Part shown: piece by piece, positions 1 through 10,526 of the stretch
Layout: each line of letters opens with the position of its first letter
Position numbering within the stretch: the first letter of the stretch is position 1
Origin: Sipunculus nudus
Lineage: Eukaryota; Annelida; Sipuncula; Golfingiida; Sipunculidae
Assembly (NCBI GenBank): GCA_026874595.1
Contig: CM049309.1
Location: 28,153,033-28,217,032 of the forward strand
Length of the DNA: 64,000 nt
Direction of reading: 5' to 3'
Program-made: the position numbers and the translations under genes
The notes under the pieces: model-generated
What the model was told of the DNA's origin: nothing
The model's database searches: none
Seen by the model: only the letters and a program-made list of their open reading frames with translations

Positions 1-514
1 AGAACCTGTTACAAACGTCGTTTTCGCCGAAATCAGCTCGGTTTTCGCGTAATACAAGATCGTGTTTTGTGCAAAAATGGCCGATTCAAATTGCGAAAGA
101 AGCGTTTTAGAAGCTTCATTGGGCCATTTAGAACCTGTTACAAACGTCGTTTTCGCCGAAATCAGCTCGGTTTTCGCGTAATACAAGATCGTGTTTTGTG
201 CAAAAATGGCCGATTTAAATTGCGAAAGAAGCGTTTTAGAAGCTTCATTAGGCCATTTAGAACCTGTTACAAACGTCGTTTTCGCCGAAATCAGCTCGGT
301 TTTCGCGTAATACAAGATCGTGTTTTGTGCAAAAAATGGCCGATTTAAATTGCGAAAGAAGCGTTTTAGAAGCTTCATTGGGCCATTTAGAACCTGTTAC
401 AAACGTCGTTTTCGCCGAAATCAGCTCGGTTTTCGCGTAATACAAGATCGTGTTTTGTGCAAAAATGGCCGATTTAAATTGCGAAAGAAGCGTTTTAGAA
501 GCTTCATTAGGCCA

Positions 515-643
515 TTTAGAACCTGTTACAAACGTCGTTTTCGCCGAAATCAGCTCGGTTTTCGCGTAATACAAGATCGTGTTTTGTGTAAAAACAGACG
601 TTTTCTGATGCAAAAGAAGCCTTTCAGGATCTTCAATACCCGA
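515..643 (-). repeat. B-type monomer (class I, reverse)
   Basis: The divergent half reads ACAGACGTTTTCTGATG... on the plus strand; the rest matches the common monomer. Length is exactly 129 bp. Confidence 0.9.
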
Positions 644-3221
644 TTTAGAACCTGTTACAAACGTCGTTTTCGCCGAAATCGGCTCGGTTTTCGCGTAATA
701 CAAGATCGTGTTTTGTGCAAAAATGGCCGATTTAAATTGCGAAAGAAGCGTTTTAGAAGCTTCATTAGGCCATTTAGAACCTGTTACAAACGTCGTTTTC
801 GCCGAAATCGGCTCGGTTTTCGCGTAATACAAGATCGTGTTTTGTGCAAAAATGGCCGATTTAAATTGCGAAAGAAGCGTTTTAGAAGCTTCATTAGGCC
901 ATTTAGAACCTGTTACAAACGTCGTTTTCGCCGAAATCAGCTCGGTTTTCGCGTAATACAAGATCGTGTTTTGTGCAAAAATGGCCGATTTAAATTGCGA
1001 AAGAAGCGTTTTAGAAGCTTCATTAGGCCATTTAGAACCTGTTACAAACGTCGTTTTCGCCGAAATCTGCTCGGTTTTCGCGTAATACAAGAATCTTTGT
1101 GCAAAAATGGCCGATTTAAATTGCGAAAGAAGCGTTTTAGAAGCTTCATTAGGCCATTTAGAACCTGTTACAAACGTCGTTTTCGCCGAAATCAGCTCGG
1201 TTTTCGCGTAATACAAGATCGTGTTTTGTGCAAAAATGGCCGATTTAAATTGCGAAAGAAGCGTTTTAGAAGCTTCATTAGGCCATTTAGAACCTGTTAC
1301 AAACGTCGTTTTCGCCGAAATCGGCTCGGTTTTCGCGTAATACAAGATCGTGTTTTGTGCCAAAATGGCCGATTTAAATTGCGAAAGAAGCGTTTTAGAA
1401 GCTTCATTAGGCCATTTAGAACCTGTTACAAACGTCGTTTTCGCCGAAATCGGCTCGGTTTTCGCGTAATACAAGATCGTGTTTTGTGCAAAAATGGCCG
1501 ATTCAAATTGCGAAAGAAGCGTTTTAGAAGCTTCATTAGGCCATTTAGAACCTGTTACAAACGTCGTTTTCGCCGAAATCAGCTCGGTTTTCGCGTAATA
1601 CAAGATCGTGTTTTGTGCAAAAATAGCCGATTTAAATTGCGAAAGAAGCGTTTTAGAAGCTTTATTAGGCCATTTAGAACCTGTTACAAACGTCGTTTTC
1701 GCCGAAATCAGCTCGGTTTTCGCGTAATACAAGATCGTGTTTTGTGCAAAAATGGCCGATTTAAATTGCGAAAGAAGCGTTTTAGAAGCTTCATTAGGCC
1801 ATTTAGAACCTGTTACAAACGTCGTTTTCGCCGAAATCGGCTCGGTTTTCGCGTAATACAAGATCGTGTTTTGTGCAAAAATGGCCGATTTAAATTGCGA
1901 AAGAAGCGTTTTAGAAGCTTCATTAGGCCATTTAGAACCTGTTACAAACGTCGTTTTCGCCGAAATCGGCTCGGTTTTCGCGTAATACAAGATCGTGTTT
2001 TGTGCAAAAATGGCCGATTCAAATTGCGAAAGAAGCGTTTTAGAAGCTTCATTAGGCCATTTAGAACCTGTTACAAACGTCGTTTTCGCCGAAATCAGCT
2101 CGGTTTTCGCGTAATACAAGATCGTGTTTTGTGCAAAAATAGCCGATTTAAATTGCGAAAGAAGCGTTTTAGAAGCTTCATTAGGCCATTTAGAACCTGT
2201 TACAAACGTCGTTTTCGCCGAAATCAGCTCGGTTTTCGCGTAATACAAGATCGTGTTTTGTGCAAAAATGGCCGATTTAAATTGCGAAAGAAGCGTTTTA
2301 GAAGCTTCATTAGGCCATTTAGAACCTGTTACAAACGTCGTTTTCGCCGAAATCAGCTCGGTTTTCGCGATTATACAAGATCGTGTTTTGTGCAAAAATG
2401 GCCGATTTAAATTGCGAAAGAAGCCTTTTAGAAGCTTCATTAGGCCATTTAGAACCTGTTACAAACGTCGTTTTCGCCGAAATCGGCTCGGTTTTCGCGT
2501 AATACAAGATCGTGTTTTGTGCAAAAATGGCCGATTTAAATTGCGAAAGAAGCGTTTTAGAAGCTTCATTAGGCCATTTAGAACCTGTTACAAACGTCGT
2601 TTTCGCCGAAATCGGCTCGGTTTTCGCGTAATACAAGATCGTGTTTTGTGCAAAAATGGCCGATTTAAATTGCGAAAGAAGCGTTTTAGAAGCTTCATTA
2701 GGCCATTTAAAACCTGTTACAAACGTCGTTTTCGCCGAAATCAGCTCGGTTTTCGCGTAATACAAGATCGTGTTTTGTGCAAAAATGGCCGATTTAAATT
2801 GCGAAAGAAGCGTTTTAGAAGCTTCATTAGGCCATTTAGAACCTGTTACAAACGTCGTTTTCGCCGAAATCAGCTCGGTTTTCGCGTAATACAAGATCGT
2901 GTTTTGTGCAAAAATGGCCGATTTAAATTGCGAAAGAAGCCTTTTAGAAGCTTCATTAGGCCATTTAGAACCTGTTACAAACGTCGTTTTCGCCGAAATC
3001 AGCTCGGTTTTAGCGTAATACAAGATCGTGTTTTGTGCAAAAATGGCCGATTTAAATTGCGAAAGAAGCGTTTTAGAAGCTTCATTAGGCCATTTAGAAC
3101 CTGTTACAAACGTCGTTTTCGCCGAAATCAGCTCGGTTTTCGCGTAATACAAGATCGTGTTTTGTGCAAAAATGGCCGATTTAAATTGCGAAAGAAGCGT
3201 TTTAGAAGCTTCATTAGGCCA

Positions 3222-3350
3222 TTTAGAACCTGTTACAAACGTCGTTTTCGCCGAAATCAGCTCGGTTTTCGCGTAATACAAGATCGTGTTTTGTGTAAAA
3301 ACAGACGTTTTCTGATGCAAAAGAAGCCTTTCAGGATCTTCAAAACCCGA
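3222..3350 (-). repeat. B-type monomer (class I, reverse), private variant
   Basis: Same divergent half as the other B monomers but with CTTCAAAACCCG instead of CTTCAATACCCG, a substitution I saw in no other B copy. Confidence 0.9.
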
Positions 3351-4511
3351 TTTAGAACCTGTTACAAACGTCGTTTTCGCCGAAATCAGCTCGGTTTTCG
3401 CGTAATACAAGATCGTGTTTTGTGCAAAAATGGCCGATTTAAATTGTGAAAGAAGCGTTTTAGAAGCTTCATTAGGCCATTTAGAACCTGTTACAAACGT
3501 CGTTTTCGTCAAAATCGGCTCGGTTTTCGCGTAATACAAGATCGTGTTTTGTGCAAAAATGGCCGATTTAAATTGCGAAAGAAGCGTTTTAGAAGCTTCA
3601 TTAGGCCATTTAGAACCTGTTACAAACGTCGTTTTCGCCGAAATCGGCTCGGTTTTCGCGTAATACAAGATCGTGTTTTGTGCAAAATGGCCGATTTAAA
3701 TTGCGAAAGAAGCCTTTTAGAAGCTTCATTAGGCCATTTAGAACCTGTTACAAACGTCGTTTTCGCCGAAATCGGCTCGGTTTTCGCGTAATACAAGATC
3801 GTGTTTTGTGCAAAAATGGCCGATTTAAATTGCGAAAGAAGCGTTTTTAGAAGCTTCATTAGGCCATTTAGAACCTGTTACAAACGTCGTTTTCACCGAA
3901 ATCAGCTCGGTTTTCGCGTAATACAAGATCGTGTTTTGTGCAAAAATGGCCGATTTAAATTGCGAAAGAAGCGTTTTAGAAGCTTCATTAGGCCATTTAG
4001 AACCTGTTACAAACGTCGTTTTCGCCGAAATCAGCTCGGTTTTCGCGTAATACAAGATCGTGTTTTGTGCAAAAATGGCCGATTTAAATTGCGAAAGAAG
4101 CGTTTTAGAAGCTTCATTAGGCCATTTAGAACCTGTTACAAACGTCGTTTCCGCCGAAATCAGCTCGGTTTTCGCGTAATACAAGATCGTGTTTTGTGCA
4201 AAAATGGCCGATTTAAATTGCGAAAGAAGCCTTTTAGAAGCTTCATTAGGCCATTTAGAACCTGTTACAAACGTCGTTTTCGCCGAAATCAGCTCGGTTT
4301 TCGCGTAATACAAGATCGTGTTTTGTGCAAAAATGGCCGATTTAAATTGCGAAAGAAGCGTTTTAGAAGCTTCATTGGGCCATTTAGAACCTGTTACAAA
4401 CGTCGTTTTCGCCGAAATCAGCTCGGTTTTCGCGTAATACAAGATCGTGTTTTGTGCAAAAATGGCCGATTTAAATTGCGAAAGAAGCGTTTTAGAAGCT
4501 TCATTAGGCCA

Positions 4512-4640
4512 TTTAGAACCTGTTACAAACGTCGTTTTCGCCGAAATCAGCTCGGTTTTCGCGTAATACAAGATCGTGTTTTGTGTAAAAACAGACGTTT
4601 TCTGATGCAAAAGAAGCCTTTCAGGATCTTCAATACCCGA
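4512..4640 (-). repeat. B-type monomer, part of a B-A-B triplet
   Basis: Separated by exactly one A monomer from the B monomer at 4,770-4,898. The same B-A-B spacing of 258-259 bp recurs three times in the forward class I segment, which links the two segments to one higher-order family. Confidence 0.9.
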
Positions 4641-4769
4641 TTTAGAACCTGTTACAAACGTCGTTTTCGCCGAAATCAGCTCGGTTTTCGCGTAATACAA
4701 GATCGTGTTTTGTGCAAAAATGGCCGATTTAAATTGCGAAAGAAGCGTTTTAGAAGCTTCATTAGGCCA

Positions 4770-4898
4770 TTTAGAACCTGTTACAAACGTCGTTTTCGCC
4801 GAAATCAGCTCGGTTTTCGCGTAATACAAGATCGTGTTTTGTGTAAAAACAGACGTTTTCTGATGCAAAAGAAGCCTTTCAGGATCTTCAATACCCGA
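4770..4898 (-). repeat. B-type monomer, part of a B-A-B triplet
   Basis: Partner of the B monomer at 4,512-4,640, 258 bp (two monomers) apart. Confidence 0.9.
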
Positions 4899-7217
4899 TT
4901 TAGAACCTGTTACAAACGTCGTTTTCGCCGAAATCGGCTCGGTTTTCGCGTAATACAAGATCGTGTTTTGTGCAAAAATGGCCGATTTAAATTGCGAAAG
5001 AAGCGTTTTAGAAGCTTCATTAGGCCATTTAGAACCTGTTACAAACGTCGTTTTCGCCGAAATCGGCTCGGTTTTCGCGTAATACAAGATCGTGTTTTGT
5101 GCAAAAAATGGCCGATTTAAATTGCGAAAGAAGCGTTTTAGAAGCTTCATTAGGCCATTTAGAACCTGTTACAAACGTCGTTTTCGCCGAAATCAGCTCG
5201 GTTTTCGCGTAATACAAGATCGTGTTTTGTGCAAAAATGGCCGATTTAAATTGCGAAAGAAGCGTTTTAGAAGCTTCATTAGGCCATTAGAACCTGTTAC
5301 AAACGTCGTTTTCGCCGAAATCAGCTCGGTTTTCGCGTAATACAAGATCGTGTTTTGTGCAAAAATGGCCGATTTAAATTGCGAAAGAAGCGTTTTAGAA
5401 GCTTCATTAGGCCATTTAGAACCTGTTACAAACGTCGTTTTCGCCGAAATCGGCTTGGTTTTCGCGTAATACAAGATCGTGTTTTGTGCAAAAATGGCCG
5501 ATTTAAATTGCGAAAGAAGCGTTTTAGAAGCTTCATTAGGCCATTTAGAACCTGTTACAAACGTCGTTTTCGCCGAAATCGGCTCGGTTTTCGCGTAATA
5601 CAAGATCGTGTTTTGTGCAAAAATGGCCGATTCAAATTGCGAAAGAAGCGTTTTAGAAGCTTCATTAGGCCATTTAGAACCTGTTACAAACGTCGTTTTC
5701 GCCGAAATCAGCTCGGTTTTCGCGTAATACAAGATCGTGTTTTGTGCAAAAATAGCCGATTTAAATTGCGAAAGAAGCGTTTTAGAAGCTTTATTAGGCC
5801 ATTTAGAACCTGTTACAAACGTCGTTTTCGCCGAAATCAGCTCGGTTTTCGCGTAATACAAGATCGTGTTTTGTGCAAAAATGGCCGATTTAAATTGCGA
5901 AAGAAGCGTTTTAGAAGCTTCATTAGGCCATTTAGAACCTGTTACAAACGTCGTTTTCGCCGAAATCGGCTCGGTTTTCGCGTAATACAAGATCGTGTTT
6001 TGTGCAAAAATGGCCGATTTAAATTGCGAAAGAAGCGTTTTAGAAGCTTCATTAGGCCATTTAGAACCTGTTACAAACGTCGTTTTCGCCGAAATCGGCT
6101 CGGTTTCGCGTAATACAAGATCGTGTTTTGTGCAAAAATGGCCGATTCAAATTGCGAAAGAAGCGTTTTAGAAGCTTCATTAGGCCATTTAGAACCTGTT
6201 ACAAACGTCGTTTTCGCCGAAATCAGCTCGGTTTTCGCGTAATACAAGATCGTGTTTTGTGCAAAAATAGCCGATTTAAATTGCGAAAGAAGCGTTTTAG
6301 AAGCTTCATTAGGCCATTTAGAACCTGTTACAAACGTCGTTTTCGCCGAAATCAGCTCGGTTTTCGCGTAATACAAGATCGTGTTTGTGCAAAAATGGCC
6401 GATTTAAATTGCGAAAGAAGCGTTTTAGAAGCTTCATTAGGCCATTTAGAACCTGTTACAAACGTCGTTTTCGCCGAAATCAGCTCGGTTTTCGCGATTA
6501 TACAAGATCGTGTTTTGTGCAAAAATGGCCGATTTAAATTGCGAAAGAAGCCTTTTAGAAGCTTCATTAGGCCATTTAGAACCTGTTACAAACGTCGTTT
6601 TCGCCGAAATCGGCTCGGTTTTCGCGTAATACAAGATCGTGTTTGTGCAAAAATGGCCGATTTAAATTGCGAAAGAAGCGTTTTAGAAGCTTCATTAGGC
6701 CATTTAGAACCTGTTACAAACGTCGTTTTCGCGAAATCGGCTCGGTTTTCGCGTAATACAAGATCGTGTTTTGTGCAAAAATGGCCGATTTAAATTGCGA
6801 AAGAAGCGTTTTAGAAGCTTCATTAGGCCATTTAGAACCTGTTACAAACGTCGTTTTCGCCGAAATCAGCTCGGTTTTCGCGTAATACAAGATCGTGTTT
6901 TGTGCAAAAATGGCCGATTTAAATTGCGAAAGAAGCGTTTTAGAAGCTTCATTAGGCCATTTAGAACCTGTTACAAACGTCGTTTTCGCCGAAATCAGCT
7001 CGGTTTTCGCGTAATACAAGATCGTGTTTTGTGCAAAAATGGCCGATTTAAATTGCGAAAGAAGCCTTTTAGAAGCTTCATTAGGCCATTTAGAACCTGT
7101 TACAAACGTCGTTTTCGCCGAAATCAGCTCGGTTTTAGCGTAATACAAGATCGTGTTTTGTGCAAAAATGGCCGATTTAAATTGCGAAAGAAGCGTTTTA
7201 GAAGCTTCATTAGGCCA

Positions 7218-7346
7218 TTTAGAACCTGTTACAAACGTCGTTTTCGCCGAAATCAGCTCGGTTTTCGCGTAATACAAGATCGTGTTTTGTGTAAAAACAG
7301 ACGTTTTCTGATGCAAAAGAAGCCTTTCAGGATCTTCAATACCCGA
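7218..7346 (-). repeat. B-type monomer (class I, reverse)
   Basis: Single B monomer, 129 bp, with the standard B variable half. It lies 2,448 bp from the B at 4,770, about 19 monomers. Confidence 0.9.
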
Positions 7347-9352
7347 TTTAGAACCTGTTACAAACGTCGTTTTCGCCGAAATCGGCTCGGTTTTCGCGTA
7401 ATACAAGATCGTGTTTTGTGCAAAAATGGCCGATTTAAATTGCGAAAGAAGCGTTTTAGAAGCTTCATTAGGCCATTTAGAACCTGTTACAAACGTCGTT
7501 TTCGCCGAAATCGGCTCGGTTTTCGCGTAATACAAGATCGTGTTTTGTGCAAAAATGGCCGATTTAAATTGCGAAAGAAGCGTTTTAGAAGCTTCATTAG
7601 GCCATTTAGAACCTGTTACAAACGTCGTTTTCGCCGAAATCAGCTCGGTTTTCGCGTAATACAAGATCGTGTTTTGTGCAAAAATGGCCGATTTAAATTG
7701 CGAAAGAAGCGTTTTAGAAGCTTCATTAGGCCATTTAGAACCTGTTACAAACGTCGTTTTCGCCGAAATCTGCTCGGTTTTCGCGTAATACAAGATCGTG
7801 TTTTGTGCAAAAATGGCCGATTTAAATTGCGAAAGAAGCGTTTTAGAAGCTTCATTAGGCCATTTAGAACCTGTTACAAACGTCGTTTTCGCCGAAATCA
7901 GCTCGGTTTTCGCGTAATACAAGATCGTGTTTTGTGCAAAAATGGCCGATTTAAATTGCGAAAGAAGCGTTTTAGAAGCTTCATTAGGCCATTTAGAACC
8001 TGTTACAAACGTCGTTTTCGCCGAAATCGGCTCGGTTTTCGCGTAATACAAGATCGTGTTTTGTGCAAAAATGGCCGATTTAAATTGCGAAAGAAGCGTT
8101 TTAGAAGCTTCATTAGGCCATTTAGAACCTGTTACAAACGTCGTTTTCGCCGAAATCGGCTCGGTTTTCGCGTAATACAAGATCGTGTTTTGTGCAAAAA
8201 TGGCCGATTCAAATTGCGAAAGAAGCGTTTTAGAAGCTTCATTAGGCCATTTAGAACCTGTTACAAACGTCGTTTTCGCCGAAATCAGCTCGGTTTTCGC
8301 GTAATACAAGATCGTGTTTTGTGCAAAAATAGCCGATTTAAATTGCGAAAGAAGCGTTTTAGAAGCTTTATTAGGCCATTTAGAACCTGTTACAAACGTC
8401 GTTTTCGCCGAAATCAGCTCGGTTTTCGCGTAATACAAGATCGTGTTTTGTGCAAAAATGGCCGATTTAAATTGCGAAAGAAGCGTTTTAGAAGCTTCAT
8501 TAGGCCATTTAGAACCTGTTACAAACGTCGTTTTCGCCGAAATCGGCTCGGTTTTCGCGTAATACAAGATCGTGTTTTGTGCAAAAATGGCCGATTTAAA
8601 TTGCGAAAGAAGCGTTTTAGAAAGCTTCATTAGGCCATTTAGAACCTGTTACAAACGTCGTTTTCGCGAAATCGGCTCGGTTTTCGCGTAATACAAGATC
8701 GTGTTTTGTGCAAAAATGGCCGATTCAAATTGCGAAAGAAGCGTTTTAGAAGCTTCATTAGGCCATTTAGAACCTGTTACAAACGTCGTTTTCGCCGAAA
8801 TCAGCTCGGTTTTCGCGTAATACAAGATCGTGTTTTGTGCAAAAATAGCCGATTTAAATTGCGAAAGAAGCGTTTTAGAAGCTTCATTAGGCCATTTAGA
8901 ACCTGTTACAAACGTCGTTTTCGCCGAAATCAGCTCGGTTTTCGCGTAATACAAGATCGTGTTTTGTGCAAAAATGGCCGATTTAAATTGCGAAAGAAGC
9001 GTTTTAGAAGCTTCATTAGGCCATTTAGAACCTGTTACAAACGTCGTTTTCGCCGAAATCAGCTCGGTTTTCGCGATTATACAAGATCGTGTTTTGTGCA
9101 AAAATGGCCGATTTAAATTGCGAAAGAAGCCTTTTAGAAGCTTCATTAGGCCATTTAGAACCTGTTACAAACGTCGTTTTCGCCGAAATCGGCTCGGTTT
9201 TCGCGTAATACAAGATCGTGTTTTGTGCAAAAATGGCCGATTTAAATTGCGAAAGAAGCGTTTTAGAAGCTTCATTAGGCCATTTAGAACCTGTTACAAA
9301 CGTCGTTTTCGCCGAAATCGGCTCGGTTTTCGCGTAATACAAGATCGTGTTT

Positions 9353-9852
9353 NNNNNNNNNNNNNNNNNNNNNNNNNNNNNNNNNNNNNNNNNNNNNNNN
9401 NNNNNNNNNNNNNNNNNNNNNNNNNNNNNNNNNNNNNNNNNNNNNNNNNNNNNNNNNNNNNNNNNNNNNNNNNNNNNNNNNNNNNNNNNNNNNNNNNNNN
9501 NNNNNNNNNNNNNNNNNNNNNNNNNNNNNNNNNNNNNNNNNNNNNNNNNNNNNNNNNNNNNNNNNNNNNNNNNNNNNNNNNNNNNNNNNNNNNNNNNNNN
9601 NNNNNNNNNNNNNNNNNNNNNNNNNNNNNNNNNNNNNNNNNNNNNNNNNNNNNNNNNNNNNNNNNNNNNNNNNNNNNNNNNNNNNNNNNNNNNNNNNNNN
9701 NNNNNNNNNNNNNNNNNNNNNNNNNNNNNNNNNNNNNNNNNNNNNNNNNNNNNNNNNNNNNNNNNNNNNNNNNNNNNNNNNNNNNNNNNNNNNNNNNNNN
9801 NNNNNNNNNNNNNNNNNNNNNNNNNNNNNNNNNNNNNNNNNNNNNNNNNNNN
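9353..9852. other. Assembly gap, 500 N
   Basis: Exactly 500 N. A round fixed length is the usual placeholder for a gap of unknown size set by a scaffolding program, so it should not be read as a measured distance. The satellite is reversed to its left and forward to its right. The right flank begins GGAAACGACGTTTGTAAAAG, which is the same place in the higher-order unit as about 18,237 and 26,753. In those two copies that point follows a run of about ten apparently identical monomers. Confidence 0.99.
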
Positions 9853-10139
9853 GGAAACGACGTTTGTAAAAGGTTCTTAATGGCCTAATGAAGCTTCTAA
9901 AACGCTTCTTTCGCAATTTAAATCGGCCATTTTTGCACAAAACACGATCTTGTATTACGCGAAAACCGAGCCTATTTCGGCGAAAACGACGTTTGTAACA
10001 GGTTCTAAATGGCCTAATGAAGCTTCTAAAACGCTTCTTTCGCAATTTAAATCGGCCATTTTTGCACAAAACACGATCTTGTATTACGCGAAAAACCGAG
10101 CTGATTTCGGCGAAAACGACGTTTGTAACAGGTTCTAAA

Positions 10140-10268
10140 TCGGGTATTGAAGATCCTGAAAGGCTTCTTTTGCATCAGAAAACGTCTGTTTTTACACAAA
10201 ACACGATCTTGTATTACGCGAAAACCGAGCTGATTTCGGCGAAAACGACGTTTGTAACAGGTTCTAAA
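10140..10268 (+). repeat. B-type monomer, first of a B-A-B triplet
   Basis: The variable half reads TCGGGTATTGAAGATCCTG and continues to TGCATCAGAAAACGTCTG. It lies 287 bp downstream of the gap edge and 258 bp before the next B. Confidence 0.92.
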
Positions 10269-10397
10269 TGGCCTAATGAAGCTTCTAAAACGCTTCTTTC
10301 GCAATTTAAATCGGCCATTTTTGCACAAAACACGATCTTGTATTACGCGAAAACCGAGCTGATTTCGGCGAAAACGACGTTTGTAACAGGTTCTAAA
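10269..10397 (+). repeat. Representative class I A monomer (129 bp)
   Basis: This is a copy of the common class I form, used here as reference; position 1 is the T of TGGCC. Positions 1-60 are the half that varies between A and B monomers. Positions 61-129 are the near-constant half. HindIII lies at monomer positions 11-16 and SwaI at 36-43. A-tracts start at positions 19, 40, 59, 82, 103 and 127. Overlapping dyads occupy positions 95-114. One frame per strand is free of stops. Confidence 0.95.
10363..10382 (+). other. Overlapping dyads / partial CENP-B-box-like motif (representative)
   Basis: The block TTTCGGCGAAAACGACGTTT (monomer positions 95-114) contains two 11-bp perfect dyads, TTTCG-G-CGAAA and AAACG-A-CGTTT, overlapping by two A. 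The same block matches 7 of the 9 essential bases of the CENP-B box core nTTCGnnnnAnnCGGGn; the last two G are missing. It recurs in nearly every monomer of both classes. I estimate about 0.35 chance matches of this quality per 129 bp on two strands, so the box resemblance is only suggestive. No binding protein can be inferred from sequence alone. Confidence 0.45.
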
Positions 10398-10526
10398 TCG
10401 GGTATTGAAGATCCTGAAAGGCTTCTTTTGCATCAGAAAACGTCTGTTTTTACACAAAACACGATCTTGTATTACGCGAAAACCGAGCTGATTTCGGCGA
10501 AAACGACGTTTGTAACAGGTTCTAAA
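10398..10526 (+). repeat. Representative B-type monomer (class I)
   Basis: Aligned without gaps to the A monomer at 10,269, positions 1-60 differ at 18 of 60 bases while positions 61-129 are essentially identical. HindIII and SwaI sites are lost. The A-tracts near positions 20 and 40 are kept despite the divergence. It is the second B of a B-A-B triplet. Confidence 0.93.

Larger units (their letters stand above)
1..9352 (-). repeat. Class I satellite segment, reverse orientation
   Basis: About 72 monomers read as the reverse complement of the rest of the window. Their reverse complement has the class I signatures AGGTTC and GCACAAAAC. This segment holds variants I did not see in the forward class I segment: a TTATA-containing form at 2,367, 6,494 and 9,073; CTTTATTAGG at 1,660, 5,789 and 8,366; ATCTGCTCGG near 1,067 and 7,770; and frequent GATTCAAATTG. 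It is therefore not a simple mirror copy of the neighbouring forward segment. Five B monomers occur here. Scattered single-base indels are present, for example near 337, 3,690, 5,104, 6,104 and 8,620, and a short deletion lies near 1,091. Confidence 0.95.

Noticed and set aside
10380-10400. RNA polymerase III B-box or tRNA-derived origin, from GGTTCTAAAT at the monomer junction
   Set aside because: Only GGTTC and one A match the B-box consensus GGTTCRANYCC, class II breaks even that, and no A-box or tRNA fold is apparent.
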